64,000 nucleotides of DNA. It comes from Hyphomicrobiales bacterium. GTDB lineage: Bacteria; Pseudomonadota; Alphaproteobacteria; Rhizobiales; Rhizobiaceae. A program made the translations under genes and the position numbers. Below the pieces are notes generated by a model. The model saw nothing but the letters and a program-made list of their open reading frames with translations. It had not been told where the DNA came from and searched no databases. Below are positions 52,992-61,183 of the stretch, one piece after another; position 1 is the stretch's first letter, and every line of letters begins with the position of its first letter. The stretch covers positions 159,258-223,257 of the forward strand of contig UCKU01000006.1 of assembly GCA_900473185.1 (NCBI GenBank), read 5' to 3'.

Positions 52992-54245
52992 TCAGGCAAC
53001 CTCGCTGCTCGGGCCGAATGGTGTGATGATCTTGCGGTAACCGACGGCAGCCGGCTTCTTGCCGGAGACGGCGAACTCGCCGACGACGCGATCGTGATAG
53101 ATGCGCGGATTGTGCGAGGTGATCGTGCGGGCGTTTCGCCAGTGGCGGTCGAGCGCCGTGGCACGCTTCGCCGCGGATGCGCCGAGGGCGTCGAAGAGAA
53201 CCGTCGTCGCCTGAAGGATGAGCGTCGAGATGACAGTGACCGCCTGGCTCGTTTCGATATCTGCAAGAAGGTGGATATCGGTTCGGTCGGGATCCACGCC
53301 GGCGATATTCGCGTCAAAGGACCGCTGCAGGGCTTGGGCGACATTAAGCACGATCGCGCCGGCAGCATAGGCCGGCCCCCTGACGCGGCCCACCACTTCA
53401 AGCACCTGCGGATCTTCCGCGCTCGTCGCCCCGTTGCCGCGCGGATAGATCCTGGCCCGGCTGCCGACATGGCGGGCGAGTTCCTTGGCGGCAGCCCGAC
53501 CGATGCCGGCAAGGCTTGCCAGGTGAACGAGCTGGAAGAAGGCCGGCGTATAGGGAAAACGAGCCGAATCCGGTTTGATGTGGGCGCCCTCCAGCCTGAC
53601 GTTCTCGAACCGCGCGGTGCCGCTACCGCTCATGGCCTGCCCGAAGCCATCCCAATCGTCGAGGATCTCCACGCCGGACACCGACGTGGGCACGAGAGCG
53701 GCGACCGGTGAACCCGATCCGTCGACAGCGGCGAGGTTGATCCAGTCGGCATAGATCGAGCCGGTGGTATAAAACTTCTCGCCATTCAGGCGATAGAAAT
53801 CGCCATCCTGCACGATTGTTGTGGAATGGTCCCCGACCTTGAGACCGGCGAGCTCCGAAAAGCCGCTGCCGATCATCTCGCCGCGCCCGAGGCGAGTCAG
53901 CCACTCGTCCTGCCAGCTATTGTTCGGGGCATTAAGGAGATCCTCCGTGAAGCCCAGATGGCTGCGGAAGATATTGGTGATATTGGGGTCGGCCGCCGCG
54001 AGCTCGATCAGCAGCGCAAAAAGCTCCGGCAAGGTAACCTCAAGACCGCCGTAGACCGCCGGAATACGCAAGGCGCCGAAGCCTGCCTCCCGCAGCCATC
54101 GGACTTCCTCGAAAGGCAGGCGCCGCTGCTGATCCCTTTCGATCGCCGCCTCCCCTATTCGATCGAAGATGGGACGAAATCGTGCGGCAATTTCCTCGTA
54201 GCGCGCCGAGGGGCCACGGCCCCAGCCTTCATCGATCCTGGTCAT
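52992..54245 (-). CDS. DszC/SfnC-type flavin monooxygenase, ssu operon copy
   Basis: A 417-residue acyl-CoA-dehydrogenase-fold monooxygenase, the same length as DszC. It has DDWDGFGQAMSGSGTARF in the middle and ALDRHWRNARTITSHNPRIYHDR at the C-terminus, the closest match in the window to the DszC tail. ATG at 54245 follows GAGGAAG; an overlapping GTG at 54251 is possible. It is 12 bases after ssuB. With the next gene it forms another DszC/DszA pair, here directly linked to a sulfonate-type ABC transporter. Confidence 0.87.
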   Translation of the reverse strand: MTRIDEGWGRGPSARYEEIAARFRPIFDRIGEAAIERDQQRRLPFEEVRWLREAGFGALRIPAVYGGLEVTLPELFALLIELAAADPNITNIFRSHLGFTEDLLNAPNNSWQDEWLTRLGRGEMIGSGFSELAGLKVGDHSTTIVQDGDFYRLNGEKFYTTGSIYADWINLAAVDGSGSPVAALVPTSVSGVEILDDWDGFGQAMSGSGTARFENVRLEGAHIKPDSARFPYTPAFFQLVHLASLAGIGRAAAKELARHVGSRARIYPRGNGATSAEDPQVLEVVGRVRGPAYAAGAIVLNVAQALQRSFDANIAGVDPDRTDIHLLADIETSQAVTVISTLILQATTVLFDALGASAAKRATALDRHWRNARTITSHNPRIYHDRVVGEFAVSGKKPAAVGYRKIITPFGPSSEVA

Positions 54246-54257
54246 CAACACGCTTCC

Positions 54258-55016
54258 TCAATGTCTATGATTGTTCTGTTCTGGCGTTTCGACCACCGGC
54301 TCGCTCACGCCCAGCCAGTCGAGCAGCTGCAGGCGAAGCCGGTTGAACCCTACGCCACCGGTCAAGCGGGGTCGTGGCAGATCGACCGTCGCTTCATGCG
54401 CCACCACCCCGTCTCGCATCACCAGCACCCGGTCGGCAAGCAGCAGCGCCTCTTCGACATCATGGGTGACGAGGAGCACCGCTTGCCGATGTTTTTGCCA
54501 GAGATCGGCGACGAGGGCCTGCGCCCTCAGCCGCGTCAGCGCGTCCAGCGACCCGAAGGGTTCATCGAGCAGCAATAAATGCGGATTGCGCACCAGCGCG
54601 CGCGCCAGCGATGCACGCTGGGCCTCCCCGCCGGAAAGATCCTTCGGCCAGGCATCGCCGCGATGGACCAATCCCACTTCGGCAAGCGCCGTCTCCGCCC
54701 TCGCCCGGTTACCGCTCCTGCCGAGTCCGGCCACGACATTGCTCCAGACCCGCTTCCAGGGAAAGAGCCGCGGCGACTGGAACGCCACGCCGCGGCGCGG
54801 CGAGACAAAGACATCGCCCTCGATCTCGTGATCGAGATCCGCCAGAATGCGCAGCAGCGTACTCTTGCCGCAGCCACTCGCACCCAGCAGGGCGACGAAT
54901 TCCCCGTGTCTGATTTCGAGGTCGAGATGATCAATGACGGTGCGCGACCCAAAGCGGCGCACAAGCCCGTGGACACTGACCGAGAGGCCCGTCGGGGACG
55001 GGGCGTGAAAGGACAT
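54258..55016 (-). CDS. ssuB: Sulfonate/nitrate-type ABC transporter ATPase (SsuB)
   Basis: A 252-residue ATPase of the nitrate/sulfonate/taurine family. Walker A GASGCGKST is near residue 45, the signature is LSGGEAQR, Walker [17 protein letters not shown] and the H-loop VTHDVEEAL. The Q-loop region reads FQSPRLFPWKRV, the characteristic SsuB/TauB pattern. ATG at 55016 is chosen with GGAG seven bases before it and overlaps the end of the permease gene. The operon order is binding protein, permease, ATPase. Confidence 0.93.
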   Translation of the reverse strand: MSFHAPSPTGLSVSVHGLVRRFGSRTVIDHLDLEIRHGEFVALLGASGCGKSTLLRILADLDHEIEGDVFVSPRRGVAFQSPRLFPWKRVWSNVVAGLGRSGNRARAETALAEVGLVHRGDAWPKDLSGGEAQRASLARALVRNPHLLLLDEPFGSLDALTRLRAQALVADLWQKHRQAVLLVTHDVEEALLLADRVLVMRDGVVAHEATVDLPRPRLTGGVGFNRLRLQLLDWLGVSEPVVETPEQNNHRH

Positions 55017-55018
55017 GC

Positions 55019-55900
55019 TCATGCTCCATCGAAGCTTTGGCGCCATCTGAGCAGCAGGCGCTCAAGCAGCCGGACGATGAGGTCAGCCGAAAGCCCGAGA
55101 AGCGCATAGATGACGAGGCAAAGGATGATGATGTCGACGCGATAGACTTCGCGTGCGTGGGTGATCAGATAGCCGAGACCGCCTTGCGCATTGACCGTCT
55201 CGGCAAATACCAGCGCCAGCCAGGCAGATCCCAGCGAGTACCGCAGGCCGACGAGCAGGTTCGGAAGTGTTCCCGGCAAAATGACCTGGAAGATCAGCGC
55301 GGTTCGCCCGAAGGAGAGCGTGTGCGCCGCCTCGATGAGGGTCTTGTCGACATTGCGGATCCCGGCGAAGGTATTGATGTAGAGCGGAAACGTCACGGCG
55401 AAGGCGACGAGCGTGATCTTCGGTGTTTCATCGATACCGAGCCAGATGATCAGGAGCGGCACGAGGCCGGCCCAGGGAAGCGTGCGCGCCATCTGCATCG
55501 GCGCATCGATGAGGTCCTCTCCGAGGCGCAGGAGGCCGGAGACGATCGCGAGGCCGACGCCGATCACGAAGCCGAAACAAAAGCCGATGACGACCCGCTG
55601 GAGCGACTGCAAAAGGGCTTCCGACAGGTCGCCGCTCGTGATCATGTCGACGAGGGTTGCCCAGAGCGTGCCCGGTCCCGGAAACAGGTCTTGCGAAATC
55701 CAACCATAGCCCGTGGCGAGCCACCAGGCGACCACGAGCGCAGCAGGTCCGAGGCTCTTGCCGAAGCCCCGCGGCAGGGAAGCCGTTTTCTGCTTGCCTG
55801 CCGGAACGATACGTTCAAGACCGGCAACCGGGCGAGGATCGGACACGCCCGATCCGGGTAGCGCCGGTTGCCCTTCCGAAAGGCTGGTGAGCAACGCCAT
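55019..55900 (-). CDS. ssuC: Sulfonate/nitrate-type ABC transporter permease (SsuC)
   Basis: A 293-residue permease with six predicted membrane segments: VVAWWLATGYGW near the N-terminus, helices after residue 100, and the cytoplasmic EAA loop IEAAHTLSFGRTALIFQVILPG. It has a longer than usual N-terminal cytoplasmic tail of about 45 residues. Its ATG overlaps the stop codon of the ssuA gene (ATGA). It is the transmembrane channel for the receptor encoded just upstream. Confidence 0.92.
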   Translation of the reverse strand: MALLTSLSEGQPALPGSGVSDPRPVAGLERIVPAGKQKTASLPRGFGKSLGPAALVVAWWLATGYGWISQDLFPGPGTLWATLVDMITSGDLSEALLQSLQRVVIGFCFGFVIGVGLAIVSGLLRLGEDLIDAPMQMARTLPWAGLVPLLIIWLGIDETPKITLVAFAVTFPLYINTFAGIRNVDKTLIEAAHTLSFGRTALIFQVILPGTLPNLLVGLRYSLGSAWLALVFAETVNAQGGLGYLITHAREVYRVDIIILCLVIYALLGLSADLIVRLLERLLLRWRQSFDGA

Positions 55901-56919
55901 CAATTCGTCTTTGCCAGCTTCTTGTTCTCATCACGGATTACGTCGCCAAAATCCTTGAGCACATAGTCCTCGGCCCTGAAATCGCGTTTGAACTGGCCGC
56001 TTTCATGAAAATAGGCGACCTCCTTCTGCCAGCCGGCAAGCACGTCGTCATCGGTTGCGGGAACATATTCCACCCGCGAGCGGCTGGCCTGGAGGTTTGC
56101 CGCATCGAGCGAGATCTGCGATAACTTGGCGACCTGCTCGGCCCATTCCGTCGGATGGGCGTTCACCCAGGCTTGCGCCCGGATGATGCGACGCGTCAGG
56201 TCTTCGAGCGCGGCCCTGCGAGCCGCATCCTCGACGGAGGAGGTCGGCGCGTAGAGGACGCCCGCAGTGTCGATCACCTTGCTCAGCGATTTCAGAATGC
56301 GCGCGCCATGCTGCTGCTGGGCGATCGCCGTGTTCGGATCCCAAACCACGAAAGCATCGACCTGACTGTTGACCAGCGCCGACAGACCATCCGTCGTGTT
56401 GAGGTTCAGGATCAGCTTGTCGTCCCATGGCACGCCGGCCTGCTCCAGCGCCTTGGCGAATTGATAATGCTGCTTCGTGAAATAGGGCAAAGCGACCTTG
56501 TGACCCTTCAAATCGGCAACGTCTTTCAAGGGGGAATCGCCGCGCACAAGGATGGCGCTGCCGCTTTCTTTGCGCTCCCGCGTGCCGGCGAGGATCGTCA
56601 CTTTCACGCCATTGGCAATCGCCGCCAGCACGCCGGTGTCACCGCCGGCTGCAATATCGACATGTCCGGCGCGCAACGCTTCAACGAGCGGCGGCGTGGA
56701 ATCGAAATCCGCCCATTTGATCTTATAGGGAAGATTTTCGATTTCATTGGCCGCGATCAGCTGGCGGTGCAGGCCCGTCTTGTTCGGGGTGCCGACCGTC
56801 AAGGTCACGCTTGAGAGATCGGGGGCGCCCTGCGCCCAGGATGTGCCGGCAAATAGGCTGGCAAGGGCGATGCCAAGGCCGGCGCGGCGGATCAGCCCGG
56901 TAATGTCTTTCAATCTCAC
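55900..56919 (-). CDS. ssuA: Aliphatic sulfonate-type ABC transporter binding protein (SsuA)
   Basis: Periplasmic receptor of 339 residues, type 2 periplasmic-binding fold. The signal peptide runs RRAGLGIALASLFAGTSWAQG with cleavage after WAQ or near it. The mature protein has VGTPNKTGLHRQLIAANE and AAGGDTGVLAAIANG, the ligand-loop region of SsuA/TauA. The start is taken as GTG at 56919 because AGGAGG lies eight bases before it; the open frame continues upstream without signal-like features. Its promoter faces the rhodanese gene across a TCTA-N9-TAGA palindrome. Sulfonates are the likely ligands; nitrate and taurine are less likely in this neighbourhood. Confidence 0.9.
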   Translation of the reverse strand: MRLKDITGLIRRAGLGIALASLFAGTSWAQGAPDLSSVTLTVGTPNKTGLHRQLIAANEIENLPYKIKWADFDSTPPLVEALRAGHVDIAAGGDTGVLAAIANGVKVTILAGTRERKESGSAILVRGDSPLKDVADLKGHKVALPYFTKQHYQFAKALEQAGVPWDDKLILNLNTTDGLSALVNSQVDAFVVWDPNTAIAQQQHGARILKSLSKVIDTAGVLYAPTSSVEDAARRAALEDLTRRIIRAQAWVNAHPTEWAEQVAKLSQISLDAANLQASRSRVEYVPATDDDVLAGWQKEVAYFHESGQFKRDFRAEDYVLKDFGDVIRDENKKLAKTN

Positions 56920-57028
56920 TCTTCGTTCCTCCTGGCCGATCGGCCCCATGGCGCTTCAAGGAGCGAAGAGCCGGTGAATGACTGTCAAAAACCTACGAGA
57001 GGCAGGAAACACCGGTAAGAAAATAAAC

Positions 57029-57045
57029 TCTATAGATTTTATAGA
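57029..57045. promoter_or_regulatory. TCTA-N9-TAGA palindrome, site 3
   Basis: TCTA at 57029-57032 and TAGA at 57042-57045, midway between the divergent ssuA and rhodanese start codons, about 110 bases from each. It could control both operons from one site. Confidence 0.6.
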
Positions 57046-57156
57046 TTATGAAAATGCTTTTCTGGTTTCGGTCTGTGCTCGCATCGACCGGCTTCGAAAC
57101 GGCATGCCGCGACCGCTAGTCTTGAGCCATCACCACAAAGGACAAGGAGACCGACC

Positions 57157-58251
57157 ATGGGCCAAAAGACGATTTCCCGCGAGACATTCCGGCATTGGCT
57201 TGCAGATGGGAACGAGCTTGCAGTTCTCGATATCCGCGAGCCCGATGTCGTGGGTTACGCCTCACCGCTCTTTGCCACCAATCTGCCGGCCGACAGCGTT
57301 GTACGTGAACTTTCGCGCTTCGTGCCGCGCAAGGTCGTCCGCACCGTGCTCGCCGACGGCGGCGATGGAGCGGCCGAGCGCCTTGCCGCGGAACTTGCAG
57401 TTGCCGGATGGCCGAACATCTTCGCGCTCGACGGCGGCATTCCCGGCTGGACGGCAGATGGCGAAGGGGCCGAATTGCCGACATTCGATACGCCCGGCGT
57501 CGACTTTACCCTTGCGGTCAAGGAGGAAAAGGGCACGCCGGTCATCTCTGCCGATGAATTGAAGCGACTTCGCGATGCAGGTGAAGATGTTATCGTCATC
57601 GACACCCGCACCGTGCCCGAATTTGCCCGCGAGCACGTGCCCGGCGCTGTCAGCGTGCCCGGTGCGGAACTGGTATTGCGTTTCAAGGACGTGGTGCCCT
57701 CCGAAAAGACGCGGGTGGTAGTCTCTTGCGCCGGCTTGCCGCGCGCCATCCTCGGCGCACAGACGCTGATCGACGCACAAGTTCCCAACAAGGTGTCCTA
57801 TCTGCACGATGGGACCAAAGCCTGGACGGCAGCCGGCCTCAACCTGGAGACAGGTAAGACGCGCACCTACGGACAGGCCAGCGAGACGGCGGTCGAATTT
57901 GCCCGCCGTCAGATCGGCATCTTGAGCAGCAGTGATAATTTCCCCGAAATCGATATCGCGACCGCAAGGGCATGGGCTGCCGATCCCGATCGCACCACCT
58001 ACCTGTTGGATGTCAGGACGCCGGAGGAATTCGAAACCGGCCATCTCAATGGCACGCTGTCTTCGGAAGGCGGCCAGCTGCTCGGTGTGGCCTACCGGAC
58101 CATCGCGGTCAGAGGGGCTCGCGTCGTGCTTGTCGACGACCTCATCGGCGCACGCGCGCACATCGTGGCCCACTGGCTGCAACGACGTGGTTATGAAATC
58201 GCCATCCTGTTGATCGATTTTGCGTCGCAGGAATTAAGCAACGTGGCCTGA
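57157..58251 (+). CDS. Triple-rhodanese sulfurtransferase
   Basis: A 364-residue protein made of three rhodanese-like domains (about 1-105, 125-235 and 255-364). Each begins with the typical DIREPD, DTRTVPEF or DVRTPEEF strand. Only the middle one has an active-site cysteine, Cys191 in VVVSCAGLPRA; the equivalent loops of domains one and three carry LADGGD and LVDDLIG. One catalytic domain would form a persulfide and the flanking ones would be structural or regulatory. It is divergent from ssuA, so it likely handles sulfur (thiosulfate or cysteine-derived sulfane) in the same regulon. ATG at 57157 is preceded by AAGGAGA. Confidence 0.88.
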   Translation: MGQKTISRETFRHWLADGNELAVLDIREPDVVGYASPLFATNLPADSVVRELSRFVPRKVVRTVLADGGDGAAERLAAELAVAGWPNIFALDGGIPGWTADGEGAELPTFDTPGVDFTLAVKEEKGTPVISADELKRLRDAGEDVIVIDTRTVPEFAREHVPGAVSVPGAELVLRFKDVVPSEKTRVVVSCAGLPRAILGAQTLIDAQVPNKVSYLHDGTKAWTAAGLNLETGKTRTYGQASETAVEFARRQIGILSSSDNFPEIDIATARAWAADPDRTTYLLDVRTPEEFETGHLNGTLSSEGGQLLGVAYRTIAVRGARVVLVDDLIGARAHIVAHWLQRRGYEIAILLIDFASQELSNVA

Positions 58252-58291
58252 CGCGCTCCAGGCGCTCTGCGCTAGCCTTGACCGGAACCGC

Positions 58292-58339
58292 ATCGGCCGG
58301 AGATCCAGGAAAAGAGCTGTTAATGGATCTCCGGCCGAT
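58292..58339. repeat. 16-bp perfect inverted repeat
   Basis: Arms at 58292-58307 and 58324-58339 are perfect 16-base complements (starting ATCGGCCGG and ending CCGGCCGAT), with a 16-base loop. It lies 40 bases after the rhodanese stop and 100 bases before the decayed cysA. It may be the rhodanese terminator, though no T tract follows, or a scar of a lost element. Confidence 0.55.
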
Positions 58340-58438
58340 TAGACCACACTCCCATCGTCAAACCGTTCAACGGACTTTGCGGATGCCAGCGTAGCCATCG
58401 TCGAACGGCGGTTCGTATCGCGTTCGCGCGCGGGCCGC

Positions 58439-59175
58439 CTATTGTTCCCGTGCGAAGACCCGAGACCGCAGGATCTTGAGATAGCCTTGGGAGGAGCGCG
58501 CGACCATCAGGTCGGGCTCCGCATCGACCTCCAGGGCCTGGCCCGATGGGGTGAGAGCGACGAGCCGACGGGAACCCGGACGGTCCAAAACCCTGCTGAT
58601 CGTTGCAGGAATGCCTCCCGCCTCGTTTGGTGCCCAGGCAAGATCGTTGGGGCGCAGGAGGATCTCGGCGGGGCCATCGGCGCAACCGGGAGCGTCGACC
58701 AGCAGTCCGTCGAAGGCTGCCCGGCCTCTATTCACCGTTGTTTCGATCACATTGGTATCGCCGAGGAAGGGCATGATGAAGGCAGAGGCCGGATCGTGGC
58801 AGATCTCTTCAGGTGTTCCTTGTTGGACGATCTTGCCCTCATTCAGGATGACGACACGATCAAGCGCCTCCTCCTGATCGTGGGTGACGAATAATGTGGT
58901 AATCCCGAGTTCCTCGTGGATCTCCCGCAACCAGCGGCGCAGGTCTCGCCTGACATTGGCGTCCAGAGCGCCGAACGGCTCATCGAGCAGCAGCACCTTG
59001 GGATCGACGGCAAGGGCGCAAGGGCGCGCGCCAAGGCTACGCGTTGTTTCTGGCCGCCGGAAATCTGACCGGGAAACCGCCGGTCCAGGCCCTCAAGACG
59101 CACGAGGCGCAACAGATCATTTACGCGTTCCGCAATCTCGGCCTTGGTGCGCTTGGTCGCCCGTGCCGTTCTCAT
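58439..59175 (-). pseudogene. cysA: Decayed sulfate ABC transporter ATPase (cysA remnant)
   Basis: Two consecutive reading frames together encode the C-terminal two-thirds of a CysA-type ATPase. The first frame holds [21 protein letters not shown] followed by RVALARALA; the second resumes with [29 protein letters not shown] and a TOBE domain ending [11 protein letters not shown]. The frame is lost at a tandem 8-bp duplication AAGGGCGC (59012-59019 and 59020-59027); removing one copy restores the continuous family sequence. A further three residues appear missing after DQEEAL. The Walker A region, about 110 N-terminal residues, is absent and an in-frame stop lies at 59203-59205. It is non-functional. 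Confidence 0.85.
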
Positions 59176-59443
59176 CGAGACTTTCCTATTTGCAGGGGTG
59201 ATCTATTTCGCGATTAGCTTCAGCGCATCACGCTTCAGCCAACGGCTCGAACGGCGCCTGCAACGCGGCCATGTCGGCACGAGCGGCAGGAGTAGCGTAG
59301 CGGCCCGCCATCGACGAGAGTGGGCTATTGCCCGCGCCATGGCAGGCCTTGCGACTTGCGCTATGTTCTCATCAAGCACTCTGGCTTGAGGTTTCTTTTC
59401 CGGAGGATTGCTGACAACGCCCGCAAGTACAAGGAGACGATCA

Positions 59444-59851
59444 ATGGCAACAGTCAGGCTTCTGAGCGACGAAGAAGCGGCTGCAATCCCTGCCGTGAAA
59501 ATGGTGTTCGACGACATCAGAGCGACGCGTCAGACCGATTTCATCAACAATTTCTGGCGGGCGCTCGCCAATGATCCGGCGAACCTGAAACGTGTCTGGG
59601 AGACCGTGAAATCGGTAATGGGAACTCCTGGAACCCTCGATCCGCTGACCCGCGAAATGATCTACATAGCGGTCTCCGCCGCCAATGCCTGCCAATACTG
59701 CGTGCAATCCCATACCGCAGCTGCGCGCGCACGCGGGATGACGGACGCCCAGCACGGCGAACTACTGACGATCATCGGCCTTGCCGCGCAGACAAACCAC
59801 CTTGCGCTCGCAATGCAGGTTCCGCCCGATCCGGCGTTCGATGTCCACTGA
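59444..59851 (+). CDS. Carboxymuconolactone decarboxylase/AhpD-family protein
   Basis: A 135-residue all-helical protein. The AhpD-type signature is complete: LTREMIYIAVSAANACQYC followed by VQSH, which gives the Glu, the CxxC pair and the trailing His. Members act as alkylhydroperoxidase partners or as small thiol-dependent redox proteins; true decarboxylases lack the CxxC. The predicted role is therefore peroxide or thiol-disulfide defence, useful where flavin monooxygenases leak H2O2. ATG at 59444 follows AAGGAG by seven bases. It stands alone between the cysA relic and two short genes. Confidence 0.9.
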   Translation: MATVRLLSDEEAAAIPAVKMVFDDIRATRQTDFINNFWRALANDPANLKRVWETVKSVMGTPGTLDPLTREMIYIAVSAANACQYCVQSHTAAARARGMTDAQHGELLTIIGLAAQTNHLALAMQVPPDPAFDVH

Positions 59852-59969
59852 GCGAAAGGGCATCGAGAAAACTGCCGAAGTCAGAAAATCCTGTAAATTT
59901 AGAACAATTTCTTACAGATAGGCGGAGTTCTAGGACAACTTCGAATACCTTTCCGTTTTTGCCAATGCT

Positions 59970-59994
59970 ATAGTCTATATAAATTGTAGACTAT
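59970..59994. promoter_or_regulatory. TCTA-N9-TAGA palindrome, site 4 (extended arms)
   Basis: The most symmetrical copy: ATAGTCTA (59970-59977) and TAGACTAT (59987-59994) are perfect eight-base complements around nine bases, 70 bases upstream of the 65-residue gene. The core is TCTA 59974-59977 and TAGA 59987-59990. Confidence 0.65.
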
Positions 59995-60064
59995 TATTGA
60001 CGCTTCGCTTCCTGATATTGGCCTCGGCCGGTTCAGTCGCTGCGAAGCTCAACGGAGAGGCGCC

Positions 60065-60262
60065 ATGAGCAGGCAGGTTATCGAGTATGACGGATTGCCG
60101 GTCGGCATCGTCGTGCCGGACAGTGATAGGTTGAAGTTCATTGCCGTCAAATATGAGGTCTACGATCTCGATGAGCAACGGTTTGCGTCCGCATCGGATG
60201 TCCTGCGCGCCATCCACGTTCTGATGGCGGGCCGCAGGACCACGGCAAGGCAGGCAGCCTGA
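60065..60262 (+). CDS. Small hypothetical protein (65 residues)
   Basis: A 65-residue protein with a good ribosome site (GGAGAGG) before ATG at 60065. It is beta-rich at the N-terminus (VIEYDGLPVGIVVPD) with a helical, basic C-terminus. There is no cysteine and no membrane segment, and I recognise no family. It lies downstream of the best TCTA-N9-TAGA site, which places it in the same presumed regulon, and is followed 14 bases later by another short gene with AGGAGG. Confidence 0.65.
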   Translation: MSRQVIEYDGLPVGIVVPDSDRLKFIAVKYEVYDLDEQRFASASDVLRAIHVLMAGRRTTARQAA

Positions 60263-60276
60263 CAGGAGGCCTCCCA

Positions 60277-60465
60277 ATGGGGCGACTGCGACGCATACTT
60301 CTACTGGCGGTACGCCACCGCGAGCTGGAACGGGGTCTCATCATCAACGAGTTTCGAGCCCTGTTTCTCGACGACTTCGACGCGGGCATCGCCGAGGCGG
60401 AGATGCGGACAAGCCTGCGGGAAATCTCCGATGAGATTTCCTTCCTAAATCGTCGCTCTCGCTAG
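60277..60465 (+). CDS. Small hypothetical protein (62 residues)
   Basis: A 62-residue helical, charged protein, ATG at 60277 with AGGAGG seven bases upstream. It starts with a basic amphipathic helix (RLRRILLLAVRHRELERG) and ends with an acidic helix and RRSR. The function is unknown. Tight coupling to the preceding gene suggests they work together. Confidence 0.62.
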   Translation: MGRLRRILLLAVRHRELERGLIINEFRALFLDDFDAGIAEAEMRTSLREISDEISFLNRRSR

Positions 60466-60522
60466 GCACCACAGCAGCCTCGTCATGGCAGGGCTAGATC
60501 ATCGTCACGTTGATCAGGACAA

Positions 60523-60798
60523 TTGCTCATCACGCCTAAGGTGGGATTGCCGTTTTCGAACGCGGCGCACTATGCCAATCCCGAGGTGGACAAGCTGCTT
60601 GAATCGGCGGCCCGGGAGCCCGACGTCGAAAAGCGCCGGTCGCTGTTTTTCGACGTCCAGCGCCTCATCATTGACGACGTTCCGGTGATCAACACGGTCG
60701 CTCCCGCCGAGGTCGTCGTCTACAACAAGCGCGTCAGGAACTTCGCGCTCGGTGCCGAAGACCTGAGGCATAATTTCGCCGATACCTATTTACAATAG
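60523..60798 (+). pseudogene. C-terminal fragment of a family 5 ABC binding protein
   Basis: About 90 residues homologous only to the last sixth of family 5 binding proteins. KVGLPFSNAAHYANPEVDKLLESAA matches the same region of the intact copies at 31433 and 46317, and the end reads LRHNFADTYLQ. There is no start codon with a ribosome site and no signal or N-terminal domain. It is a relic of a fifth receptor gene, left after deletion. The homologous segment begins abruptly near 60536. Confidence 0.85.
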
Positions 60799-60994
60799 GG
60801 CCTGGAAACGGCTGACCGGAACGGCGGCTGGGCGCGCGTCATTGATGACGTCGACACAATTGCGAACTGCTTTGGCAAGACATACCAGATCATTAGCACA
60901 AGATTTTCTTGCGATCGTCAGGATTGGATGAGAACGCCTCCTCTCCCGCCGGCGATGCCTGTAGGATCACAGTCACTTGTTCAAGGAGACATTC

Positions 60995-61183
60995 ATGCCA
61001 ACTCAGACGGCTGACGTCATCGATTTGCAGGCGTACCGGAAATCCCGCAGTCAAGCGCACACCGAGGGTGCCCCACGCGTCGCTTACATGGTACCCTTTG
61101 CAATGCAACCTGTCTTCATGTGGGTGCCCCTTTGGGGTTTTATGCCTGTCATGACAGTGGGTCCTGCCGGATATGGCGTCTGA
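60995..61183 (+). CDS. Short hydrophobic leader-like protein (62 residues)
   Basis: A 62-residue protein with AAGGAG seven bases before ATG at 60995. The first half is polar (TADVIDLQAYRKSRSQA) and the second is a proline- and methionine-rich hydrophobic stretch (PFAMQPVFMWVPLWGFMPVM). Its stop overlaps the start of the XRE-cupin regulator by 11 bases, so the regulator may be translated by coupling to it. The function is unknown; membrane insertion is possible. Confidence 0.6.
   Translation: MPTQTADVIDLQAYRKSRSQAHTEGAPRVAYMVPFAMQPVFMWVPLWGFMPVMTVGPAGYGV

Noticed and set aside
59202..59218. Possible fifth TCTA-N9-TAGA site (TCTA then TAGC)
   Set aside because: The right arm has a mismatch, and it lies at the broken end of the cysA relic rather than at a promoter.
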